From contig NC_087067.1 of assembly GCF_963678635.1 (NCBI RefSeq), forward strand, positions 22,267,547 through 22,331,546: a DNA stretch of 64,000 bases, written 5' to 3'. The DNA is from Symsagittifera roscoffensis. Taxonomy: Eukaryota > Xenacoelomorpha > Acoela > Convolutidae. A program made the position numbers and the translations under genes. Below the pieces are notes generated by a model that saw only the letters and a program-made list of their open reading frames with translations, was not told where the DNA came from and searched no databases. Shown here in pieces: positions 56,984-64,000 of this stretch (positions within the stretch are counted from its first letter, which is position 1; every line of letters begins with the position of its first letter).

Positions 56984-59900
56984 TTAATAATTATAGTCCT
57001 GGTGACCACCTGCTCTTGAGTTGTACATTCTCTGTCTTTCGTATCTGCCCCCATTATTTCCATTCATAGGCACGTTGCGTTGTCTCAGGGGTTCTCGCTT
57101 CCCACCGCCTTGTCCTCTCGAAATGTCATCATTCCTGTAACCTCCTGCATGATAGTATGACCCCGTAGTCTGAGAAATGAGTTCACTCACTGGAATCGCA
57201 TGTCCCGTTGCGTTGTTCATCACCTTCAGGGGTTCGTAGGCTCCAGGCATTGCCGGTATTCCAGCGGGCGGTCGCATGGCTGCTGTATTTCCACTGTAGT
57301 AAGGCGAGACACCACCTACAAACAATTCACGTTGACAGGGACAGGTCTAGCATTTAGACCAGGGGCGGTGGCCAATTAAAAAAAAACGGATTTTTTTCGA
57401 CTAATTTAGATCGATCAAATACATGCACTGAGCTTTCTTGAAACGCGAAAAAAAGCGTTTTCTAAGATCAAAATTGAATTGTCTCATTGAAAGCAGCGAT
57501 TAATCTAATAAATCAGTTTTTAATTTTAGAATTTCAGTCACCGCGAGCAGACAACTGATCAACCTACAACTCAGCACATCTGAAAACTATCAGCAACATT
57601 AGGAAAAAACTGAGAAATCAACACGAGACAATGATATTTGTTTCCAGAAAAGTCCACAACCAACAATTTATCACCAGACAGTTAAAATTAAACAACTTCC
57701 GAATAACACTTCTATTTTGTCAAGCAGAATAACAGAAATATATGTGAAAGTAATAATTCCGAATCTTGCACCAACATAAACACTGCTAAAAGTGAAGAGA
57801 TGCCCGCATCAAAAGCCAAAAAGATACCTTGCGACATGTTTACAAGAAGCGTATCCCTTTTCAAGGATGAGTTTCCTCTAGGATATCCTGAAATTAACTA
57901 AAGAGAAGTCGATAAACTTTTGAAACGCATTAAATTGCTGGTGCTTAACTCGATGAGGCCTTTATTATCATTTGACCATCAAAATCAGTTAACCTAAAAC
58001 TATTCTACCATGAAGTAATTTAAGAAAGAAATTCACTGCAATACGTCACACGCAGGGTTGCATTACTATCTGATTTAGATTCTCGATTGATTTAAATCCG
58101 ATTTTTATTATTTTACCTTGAGTTTTAATGAAAACGTTTTTGTTTCAAGAATCAAATAATTCATGTGAAATTACTGATTCAGCAATTAACTGCGTCCAAG
58201 TTGAAATTATGCGAAGAGTTCCGTAATCAATGTAAATACTGCAGAGCTGCGTTGTAAGTTTACCCCTGCACTCAGCCGGATGACGCAATGAACAGCGCAG
58301 TTATTTTTTTTTGATTTTTTTGTTCGATTAAAATCGGATTTAAATCAGGTTGATTTTAATCATGCAACCCTGGTCACCCCTTTCAAATACCTGCCGCATC
58401 CGTCTGCTGCTTAATCTTCTTAAATTCCATGAACTCTGCGAACAACTTCTGGTCTGGATAGCCTGCTACCGCCATAAAGGGATTCGGTGCATACTGCGCT
58501 GCTGCTGCTGCGGCCATAGCTCCCGCCATACCAGCAGTGGAATGAGCCATCTCATTCTTCGGTCGCTTCCGAAGAGCATTTGTCTCTCGGATTAATTTGA
58601 GAGCAGTCGTGGCGTCCTTGCCAGCAGTAAGTTCGGGTTCCCCATGCGCAAAAGTGCAGGAGTCCTCATGATAACAGTAGCCTCGAGACATGAAGTTATT
58701 GCACAGCACTGTCTTGTAATTTCCTCTGATTACCTTGAAACATAAATACAAAAAACTAATTCACAGAAGTGAAGGGGAGCTTGGAATCATTTACAATACA
58801 GTAGATAGACATGAAAAATTTAATCAGCCTTTAATGATGATGAGACCTCTTCTCTGTCCTCAACAAAAGTATTGCACTCAAGGAAAGAAAAAACTGACAT
58901 GTTTTTTGAAAACACTTCAACTGTAAGCCCTTGAAGCTCGTTGAATTTCACAGACAATTTAAGTTTGACCCTTTTTGATAAAAATTAACCCAATTTGAAA
59001 AAACTGGATCAATTTGTACAATTTTTATTTCGCATGGTAATCTGATCATTGAATTCATTTTCGAAATTAGAAGTAGATCGCATTTTTCAAGACTTTTACA
59101 TTTTTTCGTTCCATGGGGCAATTTGCCTTCCTTTTAACAAAAGAACTGAGGTAAAACTGAAAAAAGAACTGAGGTAAAACTGAAAAAAAGGCCTATATAA
59201 GAGTAATCACTAATTCAATACTCTTAAAAACTACTGCATGCTGACCGAAATAGCAACTAAACCAAAGCCAGCAGAAAGTATCAATGAGATCAAAGGAAGC
59301 GAGCTCAAGGAATGCGATTGACAACTTTTTCAGAAAATCCAATTAGAAAAAACAGGGTCAAAAGGTAAACTTAAAATCAAAACACACGATCGATATTGGT
59401 CATTCAAGTTTTTTCGCATCGCTTGCACTTTTGTTAATGGAGAGCATAATTGCCTTCCTTCAGTGAAATAATTTGAATTGAACTAAAAAACATTTCTGAA
59501 GTCGAACCGTAAAAAAAAATTGATCGCTAAGAACTTTAAACAGAAAAAGCAGAAAAACAACGCGACCTATATATATATATATAAGTGTTTTCACTCCATT
59601 TATTGCTCTTCAATTTTTCTTAACTCAAAAAGAAACTATCGACATGTCCTTCAAAATTTTTTCAATGTCAGAATAACCACTCGGCGGAAACTTCCAGCTT
59701 AAATGCAAACACGACCATAAAGAAAATGTACACAAGGACACACAGAGGCGAAGCTTCACTTTGCAAAAGCAAGAGTGAGAAAATGCCATGAAGTAGCTAT
59801 ACAAATGTTAAAGAAAAAAAAAGAATTTTGAAAAATAAATTACCTCGATGAGAACCACTGCCTTACGCAACTGTGCTACTGACGCTTACAGAACTGAAGC

Positions 59901-62762
59901 ACTAGTTACGCATAAAGCGGACAACCCATGCTTTTAAACTAACAATTTTAGGCAGCAAAATTGCCCCCAAAAATCAGTTTATTTTGCCAACAGACATAGC
60001 CAACAGACAGAAAGCAGTAAGAAAAAATTGAAAATTCGAAAAAAACATATGGCCTTAAAGCGTTTTGAATTTCAAAAACAGAGCCAATCGAAGATTGGAA
60101 AAGAGTAAACAACGCAAGAAAAGATAAAAAAAACACTGATTTCCATGAAAAAATTTCAACTTTCGAATTTCAAAGAAAAAAATAGATGCCCTTTAAGCTC
60201 TTTGAAATTCTAGTACAATTTATTATTGGCGCTTTTTTGATAATATGAACCCAACTAGAGAAAACTAGATCAATATGTAAAATTTTTATTCAGCAGGAAA
60301 TCTAAAAATTAAATTCTACTTTCGAAACTAGAATTCGTTCACGTTTTGTGCGCCATTTCCACGTTCGTATTTGGAGACTGTTATTTAAGTCACTTTCAGC
60401 AGATGAATTTCAATTGAACTCAAAAAGTGCACACAATTTCAAGGCTTTTTCATTTAAAAAAAAACAAAAAACTCAGCAAGTCCTATATAAGAGTCTTCAG
60501 TACGTTCATTAATCTTAAACTGTCTATGATTGACAGTTTTTTAGTGTAAGAAAACTAGTCATTCGCAAAATGCGTTAAATTGACTGAAAAACTGATTTCT
60601 AGAAATAATTTCAATTTTAGTGAACAAGGACCAGTTGCCAATTTGTTTCAGGCTCCACTGTGAAAGAATGAGAGCATGTTCCGGCGAGTTATCATTTCTA
60701 CAAGAAGAAAAACGGGCAATATTTATTTAGAAGTAAAACTTTTTTGGTACGGGAAGGTGCCAACAGAAGCTAGCCAACATCAGCTCATCCCTTATAAGAA
60801 TGTTTTTCTTGACAAGGAGAAATTAATATTGACATTTCGAAATCTTGATAGAACAGCAATTGGCAAAGGTTAATCATGATATATGACTCGACCCATCTGA
60901 CCTTTGTGGTAGCTGATTTTTCGTAAACAAAAAACGACCAAATTGTTTTTCGTGAACAAAAAACAACAACCACAACAAAATTTTTTTATTACGAGGCCAA
61001 ACTGCATTTTGTGAATTGTAAGCGGATTCCAGAACAAGGACGCTCCCTTTGTTCTTTCATTTTCTTTGATCGTTCCGACTAAAATTTAACATGTTTAAAG
61101 ACTTGTCTCTGAAATCAAAGCACATACCGACAAAAAATTGTGCGCCTATCCAGTGCAGAGTTTGGCCTCGCAATATTTCTCATTTTTTGGTCGAACATGT
61201 AAAAAATAAAGAAGCAACATAATTAGTAATTCTACATTGTGAATTCAACATGAGAAATGACCAAAAAAAATCTTATATCTTAATTCAGTTTTTTTCAGAA
61301 TTTTATTCATCACAAAAACTGATCACCAAAAAACGATCGCTTCTCCATGCTATACAACACTAATTGTAAAGCAATAAAAATATTAATTTTTCCGAATAAC
61401 TTTTTGCAAAGAAGGTTCAAAATCATGAAAAAATTTAAGCAGCTTATGAAAAACTGAACAGCTGCTACATGACAGTCATTGCCGGAGCGCATGCAGCATT
61501 CGCATACAATCAATCGCATGAAGCCCCTGAAAGCGTTTGTTCGACAAGTTGTCTAGTGGAAAAAGTCTACCACTCGATTTGATTTACTTGCTACCTGCCC
61601 GTAAAAAAATTAGCACCTAGAGCCCAAATTTACCTGTAAAATACCTTTAAATATTTCAGTTTCAATTAAATACAAACTATATGCAATTCGTGTTGAACCG
61701 ATTATCTCTCATCCATGCTTTGCTACATTATATGACATTATACCATTTATTATATACTTTCAATCTGCAATATATTTAATTCTGTTTTCTTACAAAGAGG
61801 CAAAGCAACAAATAAGTTTTGGAAAATAAAAAGACCTTGCCGCAACGGGTTTCAATCTCCCGACCTTCAGAGGTAGACTCATACGCTTCCATAACTGCGC
61901 CAATCAACATATTTTCAAACACTAGCCACCAATACGGCGGATACAATACATGTTAAATTGCCAAATAGAATTAGAGCAGCATACAGATACTGAAATTCAG
62001 CACTAACTTATGCGGTTGAAAAACAAATTGAACTCGAATACTAGAAAACAGGCCACTTTTTTGTCATAGCTTTCTAAAATAGCTTTTCGCTGTCACTTTT
62101 TTCAAAAATCGCTTTCGCCTGTTTTTAAAATCGCTTTTCGCTATCGCCTTTTTTTAAAAATCGCTTTACGCTTATCTAAATGCAACGCTTATTCGCTTAA
62201 TATTTTTCGCACATTTTGCTATAGACGTTTTTTCACGGGAAAAAAATTCAGAACAGATATTGTTCCGACTTTCGAAGAACGCAACGGAACTTTTATCAAT
62301 GGTTTTTTAGAATAAAAAACTTACTTGCGACAATTTTTGGTGAAACTCTGGGCGTCTGAAACCGCTTTTCAACTTTTGATAATGTTTTTGAAAGTTCGCG
62401 ACCACTTTCGCTTATAATCCTTAATCGTTGCTTATTACTGCTACAGACAATGCTAGTTTGGTTTTGCCAAAGTAGCGGCTGGAAAAATTTCACGGACTTC
62501 TTTTTAGGGCAATTTCAAAAACCTTAGCAAAAAAATCAAATCATCGTCTGCGACATGAACAATTGGCAACGAAATAAATCGCACGGTATTGTTATTTTAT
62601 TAGTTTTGTATACCTTGGGAGCATCTGGGTTTTCAACCCTCAACTCCTCTTCCCCGTGAGCATAGTCGCAGTTGATTCTGTTGCAGTGTCCAGCTTGCAG
62701 GTAGATCTTACATTGAACACACTTCCACTTGGGGTTCTCAGCTATCTTGGCGTCAAAGTCAC
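56984..62762 (-). CDS. Tandem CCCH zinc-finger protein (5' end not seen)
   Basis: Minus strand, three exons seen: 62,762-62,614, 58,733-58,391 and 57,315-56,984 (stop TAA). Joins are in frame: AAG/GTATAC to TTTCAAG/GTA (phase 0), and GCAG/GTATTT to TTGTAG/GTGG (phase 1, giving a Gly codon). The first exon seen starts with two bases of a split codon, so at least one earlier exon is missing. Finger 1 is C-x8-C-x4-C-x3-H (CKIYLQAGHCNRINCDYAH) with an extra Cys three residues before. Finger 2 is the standard C-x8-C-x5-C-x3-H (CNNFMSRGYCYHEDSCTFAH), preceded by YKTVL and followed by GEPEL. They are 24 residues apart, similar to TIS11-type tandem fingers that bind AU-rich RNA. A poly-Ala run, NPFMAVAGYP, and an RG/N-rich tail ending HQDYNY follow. 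RNA binding is likely; the exact family is not recognised. Confidence 0.85.
58053..58372. mobile_element. hAT-like MITE (320 bp) in CCCH intron, next to splice donor
   Basis: Ends CAGGGTTGCAT and ATGCAACCCTG are perfect 11-bp inverted repeats. Further in, GATTTAAATCCGATTTTTA on the left pairs with the complement of AAAATCGGATTTAAATC on the right. Flanks GTCACACG (58,045-58,052) and GTCACCCC (58,373-58,380) fit an 8-bp target duplication with two changes. On the gene's strand it begins 17 bp after the last base before the intron's GT. Confidence 0.8.
61841..61908 (-). repeat. tRNA-like sequence (weak)
   Basis: Minus strand: TTGGCGCAGTTATGGAAGCG resembles box A and GAGATTGAAACCCG stands where box B should be. 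Diverged; called because of position and orientation alongside the better copies. Confidence 0.4.
62070..62215. repeat. Minisatellite of TCGCTTTTCGC type
   Basis: AAAATCGCTTTTCGCTATCG and variants (AGCTTTTCGCTGTCAC, AATCGCTTTCGCC, AATCGCTTTACGCTT) repeat every 30-40 bp with T runs between. Imperfect; no further function seen. Confidence 0.65.
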
Positions 62763-63038
62763 CTAGGAATACAAGTATCCCTCGTATTCATGGCAAGAAC
62801 TGTCAATCACAAGAAAGAGTGAAATTGCACTTCGCATACACAAGCAAAAACATGACCGATAACGCTACTGGGAAAAACTGAAAAAGTCTACAAATTTTTG
62901 AGTGACGCCCGCCAATTATGACTCTACATAATTGCTAAGTGACGAAAGCCAATAATGACGCATTAGCAGTACCAGTCAGTTTGAAAAAAAAGTCTACCAA
63001 CAAAAAAGCCTCAATTTATAGAGCGGACGTTAACTAGC

Positions 63039-63248
63039 ATACGAAAAAGTTCATTAAAAACATCCGACCCTGCCCAGGTTCGAACCCTCTTATTTTGTTG
63101 CTGGTCTCTTTCCCTACCTCTATTTTAACTAGCATTTTAACCAGCATACGAAAAAGTTCTTTAAAAACATCCAACCCTGCCCAGGTTCGAACCCTCTCAT
63201 TTTGTTGCTGGTCTCCTTCCCTACCTCTACGCTACAGATTCATAATAC
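63039..63248 (-). repeat. Two tandem tRNA-like units, ~105-bp period
   Basis: CATACGAAAAAGTT at 63,039 and 63,144 begins two similar units. On the minus strand each has AGAGGTAGGGAAAGAGACCA-type sequence followed by GAGGGTTCGAACCTGGGCAG, whose GGTTCGAACC core is a perfect box B. The box A match is weak. Tandem copies fit a SINE or a local duplication more than active tRNA genes. Confidence 0.6.
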
Positions 63249-63683
63249 CTTGAAGCTAAAGTGATATTTGTAATTTTATAGTGTGTTAATATCCTTAGCA
63301 TTGGCTGTACTTAATAGCTGGATTAAAATGAACACTTTCAAAATGAACACAGTTTGTCGCAACTGCATCGCAACAATATTTGCGACTTAGATTGGAAAAA
63401 AAGAGAGTTCATACTATAACACAAGCTATGCTTGTGTAAAAAATTAACAAAAAATATATCGTTTATAATGCGCGTTGTGATGAGAGAACTAGAAAACAAT
63501 CTTACAAATTGAGGCATAATCGACTAAAATGTCTTACTTTTTGCATACTTTTTGAATTTCAAAAACCTTTTATTGCCACGGAAACGCTAAATGAAGCTTC
63601 AAACATTTCCAGAGGTAAAACTTAATTTAACGCTTAAATAAAGGCTTTTTGTCTTAATACAATTTTTAAAGGCACCTAATCCG

Positions 63684-63781
63684 TGTCTGGACAATTGTGC
63701 CCAAGGCATTTATCTCCCGGACAAAATTGTCCGAAATTCAAAAAGTGTCCAAGACATTTGGTTCCCAGACAAAGTTGTACA
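63684..63781. repeat. Short tandem repeat with GGACAA..TTGTCC palindromes
   Basis: GGACAATTGTGCCCAAGGCA, then CGGACAAAATTGTCCG (7-bp arms), then GTGTCCAAGACATTTGGTTC and AGACAAAGTTGTAC: two to three imperfect copies. The plus-strand frame over it (63,683) repeats CPRHL but has no gene context. Confidence 0.5.
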
Positions 63782-63907
63782 AAAATTTTCCACCTAATTG
63801 CCACCATAAATAACAACCGGACTACGTCGACAAGATATCAGCAGACAAAAAACAGGACGACAATTTTTTTATGAAACGGAATATTTCCTGTTCTAAAACA
63901 AACAGAT

Positions 63908-63976
63908 CCTGGTCAGATTCAAATCCACAGATTTGCCATCCCAATCGTATTCGTTACCTCCAGACTGTGTGCCGGA
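63908..63976 (-). repeat. tRNA-like sequence
   Basis: Minus strand: TGGAGGTAACGAATACGATT then GTGGATTTGAATCTGACC, in the box A and box B positions. It lies upstream of the first CCCH exon seen, so it is in an intron or the 5' flank of that gene. Confidence 0.45.
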
Positions 63977-64000
63977 GACGCTTGGAAACTTGAATTCATT

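Larger units (their letters stand above)
58734..62613 (-). other. Large intron of the CCCH gene
   Basis: About 3.9 kb, AT-rich, with no exon I can support. Holds a 24-bp direct repeat (AAGAACTGAGGTAAAACTGA) at 59,141-59,188, a (TA)8 run near 59,569, dispersed AT-rich repeats near 59,080, 59,400 and 60,320, a tRNA-like sequence at 61.84 kb and a minisatellite at 62.07 kb. The many short frames have no domains. Confidence 0.6.
62763..64000. other. Upstream of first visible CCCH exon
   Basis: Either an intron or 5' flank of the CCCH gene. The visible exon begins after an ATTCCTAG acceptor with a split codon, so a coding exon must lie further up. I found no convincing one here; the stretch is mostly tRNA-like and short tandem repeats. 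Confidence 0.45.

Noticed and set aside
57360-57373. CAGGGGCGGTGGCC as a MITE end in the CCCH intron
   Set aside because: Resembles a hAT-type terminus, but no matching inverted end or target duplication was found nearby.
58350-58595. Plus-strand 81-codon frame over the CCCH exon
   Set aside because: Antisense shadow of the zinc-finger exon, whose splice sites and domain are clear on the minus strand.
45926-64000. Kinase exons belonging to the Abl-type gene
   Set aside because: No Gly-rich loop, VAVK, HRDLAARN or DFG motif was found on the plus strand, and two other genes occupy the region.

Overview
The window is nuclear DNA from an animal, very probably an invertebrate. It is AT-rich and gene-poor, with intron-containing genes that have GT..AG splice sites, an Abl-type SH3-SH2 protein, a GT31 galactosyltransferase and a CCCH zinc-finger protein. 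I cannot name the species from the sequence. Most of the window is repeats, and most of its short ORFs are not genes.

Layout. (1) 1-27,018 is a satellite array of diverged monomers of about 82-86 bp, organised into higher-order units. A 2,303/2,304-bp unit repeats at the left, and a roughly 5.4-kb unit occurs three times (8,395-27,018) with one monomer-only block between copies. Pieces of two decayed LTR retrotransposons, both on the minus strand, are built into these units. A BEL/Pao-type pol piece occurs seven times and a Ty3/gypsy-type piece with an integrase core occurs three times. (2) The array ends at about 27,018 inside the gypsy piece. The flank to about 29,104 continues that element into gag (capsid-like segment and a zinc-knuckle-like motif). 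(3) 29,286-34,150 and 34,981-39,880 are two direct copies of a segment of about 4.9 kb. They carry non-autonomous DNA transposons, some with intact 8-bp target-site duplications. (4) 39.9-44.2 kb is AT-rich and has no gene I can support.

Host genes. Three genes lie to the right. A two-exon, plus-strand gene at 44,278-45,925 encodes a 428-residue protein with a probable myristoylated N-terminus, an SH3 and an Abl-like SH2, but no kinase domain. A three-exon, plus-strand gene at 50,071-52,123 encodes a 443-residue type II membrane beta-1,3-galactosyltransferase-like enzyme. A minus-strand gene at 56,984-62,762, whose 5' end is not seen, encodes a tandem CCCH zinc-finger protein with an Ala-rich middle and an RG-rich tail. 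All exon joins were checked for splice motifs and reading phase. The three genes share no obvious pathway.

The right-hand intergenic and intronic DNA holds at least seven tRNA-like sequences, all on the minus strand and probably SINE-derived. It also holds two hAT-type MITEs with near-perfect 8-bp target-site duplications, a C-rich to G-rich strand switch, and dispersed copies of an AT-rich repeat that also occurs, inverted, in the 30-39 kb duplication. The points most worth a second look are the satellite/retroelement chimera and how it was amplified, the kinase-less Abl-type gene, and the MITE 17 bp from a splice donor.
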